From contig JAUNSK010000017.1 in assembly GCA_030539275.1 (NCBI GenBank), positions 1 through 64,000 on the forward strand: a DNA stretch of 64,000 nt, read 5' to 3'. Positions 50,578-59,827 of the stretch are shown here, one piece after another. The notes below the pieces were generated by a model. It saw only the letters and a list, made by a program, of their open reading frames with translations. It was not told the DNA's origin and did not search any database. The stretch's first letter is position 1; each line of letters opens with the position of its first letter. The position numbers and the translations under genes were made by a program. This DNA is from Oscillospiraceae bacterium. GTDB lineage: Bacteria > Bacillota > Clostridia > Oscillospirales > Ruminococcaceae.

Positions 50578-51678
50578 TTAATCTTCATTTCGCGGAACAC
50601 TTGGTGTTTCACCGTCTACTATCTGCTGGAAGTTGGAAACGTCATCATCATAGTAGCTTGTTGTGTTCTTAACTTCTACTATATCAAGTTCATCAGCAGA
50701 CATTTCTGCCTGATAAGGTCTGAAGTATTCGTTAAGTACATCTACTGTCTCCTGCTTATGAATAGACCATCCGTAGTATTCGTTGATAACTCCCGGTTCA
50801 AGTGATTCACCCGGAACCATTCTGACTGTAACATTAGACATATCAATGGTCTGGGCAAAATCTGAAAGTTTTCCGATTTCGCCGATCTCAAGGTCTGACA
50901 TAAGATATTCACTGAGTGTCGGATATATCTTAAGTATTTTGAGTGTTCCGAGATCCTTTACTTTCTGCATTGCAGCTGCAAGAAAATATCTCTGTGCCTT
51001 TACACGTCCGATATCACCCTCAAGATAATCATGTCTGAATCTTACAAACCATTCTGACTGTTCGCCTGTAAGAGTCTGCTGTCCTGCATATATGATCTTG
51101 TCTGCTTCATATATAATATCTTCCGGAACATTGATCGGGATTCCTCCCATCTTATCAACAACAGGTGCAACATCTGTACACTTTATGGCAATATAACTGT
51201 CTATCGGTATACCGAACATATCCCTTACACAGCTTACTACCTTGTTGATCCCTGTACCGCCTGCTGTTCCCTCAGAATATACACTGTTTATTTTTCCTGT
51301 TGCATTATTAGTATATTCATATCCGACATAACTGTCTCTTGGTATCTGAAGAATGTTCATTTTTCCGCCGGCAAGATCAAATACAACCAGCATCATAACA
51401 TCCGTATTAAGTCCTTCTTCATCCATTCCGAGTGCCAGAACTGTATACTGTCCTTCAATATACTGGTTAAGCTCAAGTCCGTCATAAACGGGTACTTCTG
51501 AAGGTTTCAGAAGATAATTGCTTGTGTCCTCCTCAAGTGCTCCCTGCTTGAGCACAAATGGCTGCTGTGAATCAAGCATTGGTTTTACCATTGTCCTGAT
51601 CAGCACGCATGCAAATACTATTGTAAACAGCAGGATAAAACCGTCTCTGAAGATTCTGATCTTTTTAGCTTTTGTCAT
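50578..51678 (-). CDS. LytR-CpsA-Psr (LCP) family wall glycopolymer transferase
   Basis: The protein, about 366 residues, has a short basic N-terminus, one membrane helix (about 10-32) and an extracellular LCP domain. That domain has Val-Leu-Ala-Leu-Gly-Met-Asp, Asp-Val-Met-Met-Leu, Ile-Pro-Arg-Asp-Ser-Tyr-Val, Ile-Asn-Ser-Val-Tyr and Arg-Phe-Arg-His-Asp. LCP enzymes attach secondary polymers to peptidoglycan. The ATG at 51678 has GGAAGG 8 nt upstream. The C-terminus is acidic and Ser-rich. Overlap with the frame of yqeK disappears if this start is used. Confidence 0.92.
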   Translation of the reverse strand: MTKAKKIRIFRDGFILLFTIVFACVLIRTMVKPMLDSQQPFVLKQGALEEDTSNYLLKPSEVPVYDGLELNQYIEGQYTVLALGMDEEGLNTDVMMLVVFDLAGGKMNILQIPRDSYVGYEYTNNATGKINSVYSEGTAGGTGINKVVSCVRDMFGIPIDSYIAIKCTDVAPVVDKMGGIPINVPEDIIYEADKIIYAGQQTLTGEQSEWFVRFRHDYLEGDIGRVKAQRYFLAAAMQKVKDLGTLKILKIYPTLSEYLMSDLEIGEIGKLSDFAQTIDMSNVTVRMVPGESLEPGVINEYYGWSIHKQETVDVLNEYFRPYQAEMSADELDIVEVKNTTSYYDDDVSNFQQIVDGETPSVPRNED

Positions 51679-51692
51679 ATATATTTCCTTCC

Positions 51693-52271
51693 TTAAATGC
51701 ATTTACTTTGAATATAAAGATACTGGTTATACGCCTGTATTGTGTACTCGGGAATAAGTCCTTTTTTCTCTATGACGCTCTGGATTGAGAAAACCAGTCC
51801 ATCCAGCATTGCCTGATTCAAATCGATGTATGCTGTTCTGCGCATTTTTTTTACATCCTTATATGTCCTGTCTGCAGATATCAGATCCCCCATATATACG
51901 ATCTCTTCGAGCCTTGACATTCCTGCCCTGGCTACAGTATGAAATCTTACTGAATTTATTATGTCTGCATCTGTAATGTTTAAAGTGTCTTTTATATATG
52001 CCGCTCCCGCAACTCCATGCCACAGACCTTTTGTCTCTTTTTCAGCCCGTGTCATCATAAGCCCGCTCTGGTATGCCATCTGCCGGAGTTCCTCAGTGTC
52101 CAGCTCCTTGCAAATGTCATGAATCAGTCCCGCAAAATACGCCTTTTCCTCATCTTCACTGTACTGCTTTGCTAGATTACGGCATTCATCAGCTACATTG
52201 AGCGAATGAATATAGCGTTTTTGGGAGAGTCTCTGATTTAATAGTTTTTTTATACTTTCGATATCGTACAA
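51693..52271 (-). CDS. yqeK: YqeK-family HD hydrolase, dinucleoside tetraphosphatase
   Basis: The 192-residue HD protein has His in Tyr-Ile-His-Ser-Leu-Asn-Val-Ala, the His-Asp pair in Gly-Leu-Ile-His-Asp-Ile-Cys-Lys-Glu, Leu-Trp-His-Gly, and Arg-Phe-His-Thr-Val-Ala. YqeK cuts Ap4A symmetrically to ADP. It lies next to nadD, a conserved pairing in Firmicutes. Confidence 0.93.
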   Translation of the reverse strand: MYDIESIKKLLNQRLSQKRYIHSLNVADECRNLAKQYSEDEEKAYFAGLIHDICKELDTEELRQMAYQSGLMMTRAEKETKGLWHGVAGAAYIKDTLNITDADIINSVRFHTVARAGMSRLEEIVYMGDLISADRTYKDVKKMRRTAYIDLNQAMLDGLVFSIQSVIEKKGLIPEYTIQAYNQYLYIQSKCI

Positions 52272-52292
52272 AGAAAAATCACCAGCCTGCTG

Positions 52293-52892
52293 TTAATCAG
52301 TATAAAGATTCATTAATGTTATATATTGTACTACTTTTTCTGCTAAATAGCAAGAATATTTTTCGCGATTTTTGATTTTGGAACGTATTTCTGTCGATGA
52401 AACAGGATATGGAGGTGACCCGATAATGTGTACCTTTCCATACTGCTGCAGCTCCTGTGTTTTCTTCCTGAGTCTGTCATTTTCACCGTTTTCACGTGAC
52501 ATAACTGCAAGTCTGACATTCTTAAGAATGTCCTGATACCTGTACCACGTATCAAAAGAAAACAGCATGTCGCTCCCTATCAGCAGATAAAGCGTATCAT
52601 CAGGATACATCTGCCTGAAATGAAGCACTGTATATATGGAATAGCTCTTTGATGTCTGTGTCATCTCAAAGTCACTGACCTCAAGATCATCATGACCCGA
52701 CACTGCAAGTCTGCACATTTCAAGACGAATGTCATTGGCGGCCAGTTCACGTGATGACTTATGAGGAGGAATATTTGCAGGAACAAATATAACCTTGTCA
52801 AGACCCAGCTCCTTTTTTGCATTGAGTGCAAGGTTAAGATGTCCGTTATGGACAGGATTAAAACTGCCTCCGAAAATTCCTATTGATTTCAT
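52293..52892 (-). CDS. nadD: Nicotinate-nucleotide adenylyltransferase
   Basis: This 199-residue enzyme of NAD synthesis has Gly-Gly-Ser-Phe-Asn-Pro-Val-His-Asn-Gly-His (nucleotidyltransferase HxGH), Pro-Pro-His-Lys and the C-terminal Ile-Ser-Ser-Thr-like Pro-Val-Ser-Ser-Thr-Glu-Ile-Arg. The start overlaps the yhbY stop by 4 bp (ATGA). Confidence 0.95.
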   Translation of the reverse strand: MKSIGIFGGSFNPVHNGHLNLALNAKKELGLDKVIFVPANIPPHKSSRELAANDIRLEMCRLAVSGHDDLEVSDFEMTQTSKSYSIYTVLHFRQMYPDDTLYLLIGSDMLFSFDTWYRYQDILKNVRLAVMSRENGENDRLRKKTQELQQYGKVHIIGSPPYPVSSTEIRSKIKNREKYSCYLAEKVVQYITLMNLYTD

Positions 52893-53185
52893 CTGAAGTC
52901 AATATCCAGAACCGGGTCCTTTTTGTTCATCTTGAAAAGAACAAATTTGCTTCCTATTACCATGACTACTTCTGATGATGTTTTTTCAGCAAGTTCATAA
53001 GCTGCTTCCTTTGCAGAATATGCACTGTTGTCAAGAACCTTGACTTTTATAAGCTCTCTTGCTCTGAGAGCGTCACTCAGCTGTGATATAAGAGTTTCGG
53101 AAATTCCGCCCTTTCCTACCTGAAAAATTGTGTCGTAGCCTGCTGCGATCGATTTGAGCTGTGCTCTTTGTTTACTTGTTAACAT
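52889..53185 (-). CDS. yhbY: YhbY-family RNA-binding protein (CRM domain)
   Basis: This 98-residue single CRM-domain protein has Leu-Thr-Ser-Lys-Gln-Arg-Ala at the start and the Gln-Val-Gly-Lys-Gly-Gly-Ile RNA-binding loop. It is associated with pre-50S ribosomal subunits. It is coupled to nadD and separated from rdgB by 1 bp. Confidence 0.92.
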   Translation of the reverse strand: MLTSKQRAQLKSIAAGYDTIFQVGKGGISETLISQLSDALRARELIKVKVLDNSAYSAKEAAYELAEKTSSEVVMVIGSKFVLFKMNKKDPVLDIDFR

Positions 53186-53186
53186 A

Positions 53187-53774
53187 TCAGTTTTTCTCTC
53201 CCTTAATTATTTGCGCGAACTTTCTCAAAGCATCAGCACGATGGCTGACTGAGTTTTTCTCCTGCGAAGTGAGCTGTGCGAATGACCTGTCACCGTACAT
53301 AAAGACAGGGTCATATCCGAAGCCGTTGTTTCCTGCAGGCTTTGTACCTATAATGCCCTCACATGTTCCTCTTACTGTTACAGCAGAAGAATCATTATCA
53401 ATGAAGCAGATAACACAAACAAATCTTGCTGTTCTTTTTTCGTGAGGTATGCCTGACAACTCACTCAGCAGCTTTGCACATCTTGCCTCATCATCTGCAT
53501 CCTCCCCGGCATAGCGGTGTGAATATACTCCGGGGGCTCCGTCAAGTGCATCTACCTCAAGGCCACTGTCATCAGCTATTACCGCACAGTGTTTCATATC
53601 ATAGATGGCCTTTGCCTTGATCAGTGCATTTTCTTCAAAGGTCCTGCCTGTCTCGTCTATTTCTGTTGTAATTCCGGCTTCCGAGAGTGATATCACATCA
53701 TATCCGAGAGGTTCAAGTATCTTTTTTATTTCAGCGATCTTATGCTGATTGTTTGATGCTAAAATTACATTCAT
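53187..53774 (-). CDS. rdgB: XTP/dITP pyrophosphatase
   Basis: This 195-residue Ham1/RdgB house-cleaning enzyme removes non-canonical purine nucleotides. Marks are Ala-Ser-Asn-Asn-Gln-His-Lys-Ile-Ala-Glu, Ala-Asp-Asp-Ser-Gly-Leu-Glu-Val-Asp-Ala-Leu, Gly-Phe-Gly-Tyr-Asp-Pro-Val-Phe and Ser-His-Arg-Ala-like Val-Ser-His-Arg-Ala-Asp-Ala. It follows ftsY after 8 bp. Confidence 0.95.
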   Translation of the reverse strand: MNVILASNNQHKIAEIKKILEPLGYDVISLSEAGITTEIDETGRTFEENALIKAKAIYDMKHCAVIADDSGLEVDALDGAPGVYSHRYAGEDADDEARCAKLLSELSGIPHEKRTARFVCVICFIDNDSSAVTVRGTCEGIIGTKPAGNNGFGYDPVFMYGDRSFAQLTSQEKNSVSHRADALRKFAQIIKGEKN

Positions 53775-53782
53775 AAATTAAC

Positions 53783-55240
53783 CTACTTCTTTTTCTTCTT
53801 TTTGAACAGATTTCCGAAGAATGATTTTTTCTTTTTAGGTTCATCCTCTTCTTCATTTTCTTCGCTGACGGACTGTTCTTCATCATCTGATGTCTGCTCA
53901 TCAGCCGTGTTATTTTTCTCAGTTTCTTCAGCCGGTGACTGATCCTGAATTTCATCTGACTGCATTGAAATCTCACCGGACTCAGCAGCAGGCTGATCTT
54001 CAGATTCCGTATGCAGTGAATCATTTTCAGAAACAGCTTCCTCCTGTACAGTTTCCTCTTTCTCTTCATCAGAAACCGACTGTACAGTTAAAATTTCTTC
54101 TTCAGCATTATTGTCCTCATCCTCAGCGGATTCATTCTCATCTGACTGCAGATCAGAAACCTTAATATCATCTTCATCTGATGAAGAAATATCCTGAGTT
54201 TCTTCTTCTCCGGCTTCTTCATCCCGAGCATCTGTGTTTTCATCTTCCTGAACCCGGGTATCCGAGTCTGTCAGTTCTTCATCAGTCTTTGCAGCATCAG
54301 TTTCCTTATCACGTGCAGACTGTTCAAGTACGTCATCACCAAACAGTGCATCTACAAAGTCAGCACTGTTGAATGACTGAAGGTCGTCAATTTTCTCACC
54401 GAGACCGATAAGCTTAACAGGGATATTCAGTTCGTTTTTGATTGAAATAACGATACCGCCCTTTGCAGTTCCGTCAAGCTTTGTCAGTACTATTCCTGTT
54501 ATATCAGCAGCTTCCTTGAAAAGCTTTGCCTGATTGACTGCATTCTGACCTGTAGTCGCATCAAGTACCAGAAGTATTTCACGTGAACAGCCTTCTGCCT
54601 GCTGATTTATTATTCTGTTTATCTTTGCAAGCTCATCCATGAGGTTTTTCTTATTATGCAGTCTTCCAGCAGTATCAACGATAAGTACATCACAGCCTCT
54701 TGCCTTTGCTGCGCTAAGACCGTCATATACTACTGCCGCTGCATCTGAACCCTCTGCATGCTTGACGATATTTACTCCGGCACGCTCTGTCCAGACCTCA
54801 AGCTGATCTATTGCAGCTGCTCTGAATGTATCAGCAGCGGCAACCAGAACATTTTTGCCCTCATTTTTAAGCTTGTAGCACAGCTTTCCTATAGTAGTAG
54901 TCTTTCCTGCACCGTTTACGCCTATAACCATAATTACTGCAGGCTTTTCTGACAGATCAAGCTCAGTATCATCGCCCATCATTTCAGCAACAATTTCATG
55001 GATCAGGCGCATGATCTCATTAGGATTCTTAATTCCCTGTTCCTTGATCTTTTTTCTGAGCTGACTGCATATCTCAACTGATGTTTCAACTCCGACATCA
55101 CTCATGATCAGAGTTTCCTCAAGCTGTTCAAACAGATCCTCATCTATCTTGGTAAATGAATTGAGCAGAAGCTCTATCTTTGATACCATCTGCTGTTTGG
55201 TTTTCTGAAGTCCCTTTTTAATTTTACTAAACAGTCCCAT
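53783..55240 (-). CDS. ftsY: Signal recognition particle receptor FtsY with acidic C-terminal tail
   Basis: Residues 1-300 are the NG GTPase core: Gly-Val-Asn-Gly-Ala-Gly-Lys-Thr-Thr (107-115), Asp-Thr-Phe-Arg-Ala-Ala-Ala, Asp-Thr-Ala-Gly-Arg (189-193) and Thr-Lys-Leu-Asp-Gly. It starts with a basic amphipathic helix (Gly-Leu-Phe-Ser-Lys-Ile-Lys-Lys-Gly) that can bind membrane. Unlike most FtsY, where any acidic region is N-terminal, this one has an acidic Glu/Asp/Ser tail at about 303-466, then Lys4-Ser-Phe-Phe-Gly-Asn-Leu-Phe-Lys6. The tail uses ordinary codons and an intact frame. It lies between smc and rdgB, the usual place. Confidence 0.95.
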   Translation of the reverse strand: MGLFSKIKKGLQKTKQQMVSKIELLLNSFTKIDEDLFEQLEETLIMSDVGVETSVEICSQLRKKIKEQGIKNPNEIMRLIHEIVAEMMGDDTELDLSEKPAVIMVIGVNGAGKTTTIGKLCYKLKNEGKNVLVAAADTFRAAAIDQLEVWTERAGVNIVKHAEGSDAAAVVYDGLSAAKARGCDVLIVDTAGRLHNKKNLMDELAKINRIINQQAEGCSREILLVLDATTGQNAVNQAKLFKEAADITGIVLTKLDGTAKGGIVISIKNELNIPVKLIGLGEKIDDLQSFNSADFVDALFGDDVLEQSARDKETDAAKTDEELTDSDTRVQEDENTDARDEEAGEEETQDISSSDEDDIKVSDLQSDENESAEDEDNNAEEEILTVQSVSDEEKEETVQEEAVSENDSLHTESEDQPAAESGEISMQSDEIQDQSPAEETEKNNTADEQTSDDEEQSVSEENEEEDEPKKKKSFFGNLFKKKKKK

Positions 55241-55260
55241 GATAAATTACCTCCGTTGTA

Positions 55261-58200
55261 TTATTGCATTTCATCAGGTATATCTGCCTGATTCATTTTT
55301 AAAAGCTTCGATACGCCATTGAACTGCATTGTAACGCCGTACAGAACATTTGCAAGCTCCATCGTACCGCGTCTGTGTGTAACCAGTATAAACTGTGTTG
55401 TATTAACAAAATTTTTGAGGTACATGGCATATTTACGTACATTAACTTCATCGAGAGCCGCATCTATCTCATCAAGTATACAAAACGGCGCCGGCTTTAT
55501 TTTAAGAATTGCGAAGTATATGGCTATTGCTACAAAGGCCTGCTCTCCGCCTGACAGGGCAATAAGATTTTTTATCACCTTACCCGGCGGTGCAACAACG
55601 ATTTCTATACCTGATTCGAGAAGATTGTCAGGATCAGTAAGTACAAGATCTGCTTTGCCTCCGCCGAACAGATCAGCAAATATCTCCTTGAAGTTTTCAT
55701 TTATCTGTTTAAATGACTCAGCAAACAGTGTCTGCATATCACTTGTCAGATCACTGATAAGCTTAAGCAGTTCCTTTTTCGAAATTTCTACATCTGAAAG
55801 CTGCTGTGACAGAAAGCTGTACCTCTCAGAGACCTCTTTATACTCTTCAATCGCAGCAACATTTACATGACCGAGTGCTTTGATTTTTGATTTGATCTCA
55901 TTGAGCTGTTTCTGAGCTGTTAGTACATTGTCAAGCTTTGACGCGGTACTTTCAGCTTCTGAACGTGTCATCTCATAGTTATCCCACAGCTGACTAATCA
56001 TTGTATCAAAATCGCGCTGTGCAGCCATCTTTCTTTCATCTATTCGCGACAGTTCCCTTGAAAGCCGTTCCTTTTCATCACTTATCTGCTTTGAATCATT
56101 TCTCAGCTGTGTAGTCATCGCTTCCTGCTTGTCATGCTGCTGAGCAAGAAGCTTTACCTGTTCATGGAAACCGGAGATATCAGACTGATTTTTATCATAC
56201 AGTTTCTGATTTTCTTCTATAGCTGCTTTTTTCTCTGATATAGATTTTTTACAGTCTTCTATCTGTATTTTCAGCTGCTTTGCACTGCGAGAAATATCTG
56301 TTACTGAATCCGAACTGCTTTCAATTTCCTTTTCGATCGACTGTGTATCCTTGAGAACCTCCATACGTTTTATCTTAAGCTCTGACATTTTTTCAGTCAG
56401 CTGTGAACGTTTGAGAGTGATAGAGTCGATAATATTCTGCTGTGATTCAATCTTTGTCTGTGCAGCCTGAAGCTTGCGGGTTATTTCGTCGAGTTTTTTT
56501 CTGGATGCCGCAGCCTTAGCGTTGTTTTCTGTTATTCTGGTCTTCAGACGTGCGATATTCTCATCAAGCTTTTGTTTTGTATCAGTGTCCTGAGATAAAA
56601 ACATGTCAAGACTTTTTATTTCAGATCTGAAGCTTATTCTGTCCTCATTTATCTGCTGCTGATGATGCCTTACATCCTCAATTTCGAGTTTAAGCTTCTG
56701 TGCCTGGGCAAGTACTGTCTCAGACTGTTTCTCAAGCTCACTTTTTTTTATTTCCAGTGAGGATATTTCCTTCTTTATAATGTTTATATCATTTTTTCTT
56801 GTAAGAACACCTGTTGAATGAACAGCAGAACCTCCGGTAAATGAACCGCCGGCATTTATGACCTGTCCGTCAAGCGTAACTATACGGAATTTATATCCGT
56901 ACTTTTTTGCTGTTACAGTTGCATAGTCAATATCTTCTACAACAGCGATCCTGCCTAGAAGACTGCTTATTACCGCTCTGTATCTGTCATCGCATGATAC
57001 AAGCTCATTGGCTGTTCCTACAAAGCCGTCCTCATTCATAACTTTTTTATCGTAAAACTCCTGTGCTTTGACCGATGTCAGAGGGAGGAATGTTGCTCTT
57101 CCCTTTTTCATTTCTTTGAGAAGCGATATACATCTCTTTGCAGTTTCTTCATTTTCAACGATAATATTCTGGAGTGCACCGCCGAGTGCAGTTTCTATTG
57201 CCAGAGCATATCTGGTATCAACACTTATTATCTGGGCAACAGTTCCCAGTATACCGGAAATACGTGATGATTTTGAGGCTTTGATCACTTCTTTAACACT
57301 GTAGTTAAAGCCTTCCATGCTGTTTTCAAGATCAGTCAGAAGTTTTTGTCTCTGTTCTTTTTCTTTTATGCTCAGTATTGTCTTTTCAATCAGAGTTTTA
57401 TTTTCATCAAAACTTTCTTTTCTTTTCCTGTACACAGCATCAAGACCGGCAAGACGGTTCTCATTTTCCTGCGTCATCTTGTCTGCTTCTTTTATTGCAG
57501 ACAGTGTCTCATCCTTTTCACTCTTATTATGCAGTATTTTTTCATTTACCTCTGCAAGAGCTGCAAGACTTTCGTCAAGCTGGTGCTGAGATTCGCTTAT
57601 TGATGTTTCAGCTGAGGCGATCGCCAGTTTTTCTTCACTCTGATGCATATAGAGCATATTGACCGTGTCGCCCTTTTCATCAAAGCTTTTTTCAATACTG
57701 CGGCTCTGCTCATCAAGAAGCCTGGAGCTGTCCTGGGCTTTATCAAGTTCCTGCTGTATATCACTGTACAGTTTTTTAGTCTGTGCAAGCTTCAGCTTAA
57801 GTTCTTCTATTTTAAGACAAATAGTCTTTTTTGAATTTTCATTCTGTGACTGCTTTTCATTAACTGTACTGATCAGTTCCTCGTGATGCATTATTTCATT
57901 TGACAAAACTGCAATACCGGCTTTGTACTCAGATGATTTCTTTTCTGCTTCAATTATCAGAGACTGCACTTCATCTGTTCTGACTGTGCTCTCACGCATT
58001 TTCTGATAGCACTGCCTGATTTTCTCTTCCTGGAGTGCTGCCTTGTTTTCTGTATCCTCATACTGAGCTGCAAATATCAGTGCATCCTCAGCAAACTTAT
58101 TTATAACACCCGAAAGTTCAGTGAGCTTATGGACCCACAGCGATACCTCAAGTGTTTTTCTTTCTCCGGCGAGGCTTACAAATTTCTGCGCTTTTTCTGA

Positions 58201-58824
58201 CTGTTCCCTGAGCGGACCGACTCTTGACTCAAGTTCTGATACTATATCCTGAAGTCTGTTGATATTCTCCTGAGCCTGCACAAGCTTTCGTTCAGCCTCT
58301 GATTTTTTATACCTGAACTTTGAAATACCGGCTGCTTCTTCGAAAATATCCCTTCGGTCCGTACTTTTGGCACTGACTATCTCCGCTATTCTGCCCTGTC
58401 CGATAATTGAATATCCGTCTCTTCCGAGTCCTGTATCCATAAAAAGCTCATTTATATCCTTAAGTCGTACACTGCGGCCGTTTATTCTGTATTCACTTTC
58501 TCCGCTTCTGTAGAGTTTTCTTGTGACAGCAACTTCTTTATCATTATCCTGAAGTTCTCCGGAACTGTTGTCTATCACCAGAGTAACAGACGCAAATCCG
58601 ACTGCCTTTCGTGCTGTAGTCCCGGAAAAAATAACATCCTCCATCTTGCTGCCTCTGAGTGTTTTTGTTGACTGTTCTCCAAGCACCCATCTTACTGCAT
58701 CACCTATGTTACTTTTTCCGCTGCCGTTAGGGCCCACTACACCTGTCAGTCCCTGATCAAAAGTCAGCTTAACCTTGTCAGGAAAAGACTTAAATCCCTG
58801 CAATTCAAGTGATTTTAAATACAT
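55261..58824 (-). CDS. smc: Chromosome partition protein Smc
   Basis: This 1187-residue SMC ATPase has Walker A Gly-Pro-Asn-Gly-Ser-Gly-Lys-Ser-Asn near 31-39, two long coiled coils, a hinge at about 515-670 with Gly-rich turns (Gly-Gly-Ser-Phe-Thr-Gly-Gly), the signature Leu-Ser-Gly-Gly-Glu-Gln and Walker B Cys-Ile-Leu-Asp-Glu-Ile-Asp. With ScpAB it compacts and segregates the chromosome. The ATG at 58824 follows AAGGAAG at 7 nt, overlapping the upstream radical SAM gene by 20 bp. Confidence 0.97.
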   Translation of the reverse strand: MYLKSLELQGFKSFPDKVKLTFDQGLTGVVGPNGSGKSNIGDAVRWVLGEQSTKTLRGSKMEDVIFSGTTARKAVGFASVTLVIDNSSGELQDNDKEVAVTRKLYRSGESEYRINGRSVRLKDINELFMDTGLGRDGYSIIGQGRIAEIVSAKSTDRRDIFEEAAGISKFRYKKSEAERKLVQAQENINRLQDIVSELESRVGPLREQSEKAQKFVSLAGERKTLEVSLWVHKLTELSGVINKFAEDALIFAAQYEDTENKAALQEEKIRQCYQKMRESTVRTDEVQSLIIEAEKKSSEYKAGIAVLSNEIMHHEELISTVNEKQSQNENSKKTICLKIEELKLKLAQTKKLYSDIQQELDKAQDSSRLLDEQSRSIEKSFDEKGDTVNMLYMHQSEEKLAIASAETSISESQHQLDESLAALAEVNEKILHNKSEKDETLSAIKEADKMTQENENRLAGLDAVYRKRKESFDENKTLIEKTILSIKEKEQRQKLLTDLENSMEGFNYSVKEVIKASKSSRISGILGTVAQIISVDTRYALAIETALGGALQNIIVENEETAKRCISLLKEMKKGRATFLPLTSVKAQEFYDKKVMNEDGFVGTANELVSCDDRYRAVISSLLGRIAVVEDIDYATVTAKKYGYKFRIVTLDGQVINAGGSFTGGSAVHSTGVLTRKNDINIIKKEISSLEIKKSELEKQSETVLAQAQKLKLEIEDVRHHQQQINEDRISFRSEIKSLDMFLSQDTDTKQKLDENIARLKTRITENNAKAAASRKKLDEITRKLQAAQTKIESQQNIIDSITLKRSQLTEKMSELKIKRMEVLKDTQSIEKEIESSSDSVTDISRSAKQLKIQIEDCKKSISEKKAAIEENQKLYDKNQSDISGFHEQVKLLAQQHDKQEAMTTQLRNDSKQISDEKERLSRELSRIDERKMAAQRDFDTMISQLWDNYEMTRSEAESTASKLDNVLTAQKQLNEIKSKIKALGHVNVAAIEEYKEVSERYSFLSQQLSDVEISKKELLKLISDLTSDMQTLFAESFKQINENFKEIFADLFGGGKADLVLTDPDNLLESGIEIVVAPPGKVIKNLIALSGGEQAFVAIAIYFAILKIKPAPFCILDEIDAALDEVNVRKYAMYLKNFVNTTQFILVTHRRGTMELANVLYGVTMQFNGVSKLLKMNQADIPDEMQ

Positions 58825-59827
58825 CAACAACTTCCTTCTGCGAATCTTTTATGATAAATTCTCTTTCAGACAATGAATCATCCTGTCTGAACCTGATGTT
58901 TATTCCCTTCGCACTAAAATATTCTGTATTTGAATGCTTCTGTCCTACAGCACAGCTTATAAAACGATTTGCAACATATACCTCATAATTACCCTTCTGA
59001 GTAATATGTTTTTCAAGGTTTGTTCTGAAGCTGTAGCTTTCTACCAGTTCTCTGAAAGCAGGATGATAGTATCCTGCAACTGCATCTGATTCAACCATTT
59101 CCGATGCATGAAGACCGCATTTGATGATTTTTATTCCGCTATTCGTAAACCTGTCATATATTTCACTGCAGAGCTTTACCATATCCTCAAGCGGATAAAT
59201 TTCATAGCTTCCTTCCCTGTACAGCTGCGCAAGCCTTGTATGCTCAAGCACCACTACCGGATATATTCTTACAGTATCCGGCCCAAGCTTTATTATCTCA
59301 TCACAAGTATACAGATCTTTTTGCGGTGACGAGCCGTATAGTCCCGTCATCATCTGTGCACCGAGTTCAAATCCCCTGCTTTTTATAAGTGCAGATGATT
59401 CACGGATGCATGAAACATTATGACCGCGTTCATTTTTACTGAGAACATCCTCAACCATGCTCTGACAGCCCAGTTCTATTGCAGTTACATGGTACCTTTC
59501 AAGAATATCAAGTATTTTTTCACTGATGCAGTCAGGTCTTGTTGAGACCCTTATGCCTCTGAAACCCTGAGGCCCTGTATACTTCTGTACACACTCAAGC
59601 AGAGATATCATGTATTCAGGATCAATTGCAGTAAAACTGCCTCCGAAAAAAGCTATTTCTGCATTTTCCTTGTCTTCTATCTGCTGTGCTGCCTGTGCGC
59701 ACACAGCTGTTACATAATCTGTTCCGGGAGCTGACTGTGTTCCGCTGATAGTCCTCTGGTTGCAGAAACTGCACATGTTGGGACATCCTATATGAGGTAT
59801 AAATACTGAAACGTTACTGTGCTTCAT
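58805..59827 (-). CDS. Elp3-like radical SAM protein without acetyltransferase domain
   Basis: The 340-residue protein has the cluster motif Cys-x3-Cys-x2-Cys in Ile-Gly-Cys-Pro-Asn-Met-Cys-Ser-Phe-Cys-Asn-Gln, followed by Phe-Phe-Gly-Gly-Ser-Phe-Thr-Ala and Ile-Glu-Leu-Gly-Cys-Gln-Ser-Met. This resembles the radical SAM half of Elp3, but the GNAT half is absent. The gene between rnc and smc is conserved in clostridia. A tRNA modification role is likely but not shown. Confidence 0.85.
   Translation of the reverse strand: MKHSNVSVFIPHIGCPNMCSFCNQRTISGTQSAPGTDYVTAVCAQAAQQIEDKENAEIAFFGGSFTAIDPEYMISLLECVQKYTGPQGFRGIRVSTRPDCISEKILDILERYHVTAIELGCQSMVEDVLSKNERGHNVSCIRESSALIKSRGFELGAQMMTGLYGSSPQKDLYTCDEIIKLGPDTVRIYPVVVLEHTRLAQLYREGSYEIYPLEDMVKLCSEIYDRFTNSGIKIIKCGLHASEMVESDAVAGYYHPAFRELVESYSFRTNLEKHITQKGNYEVYVANRFISCAVGQKHSNTEYFSAKGINIRFRQDDSLSEREFIIKDSQKEVVDVFKIT

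Noticed and set aside
55319-55870. 183-codon open frame on the plus strand
   Set aside because: It is a mirror frame of the smc ATPase end, with no recognisable protein features.
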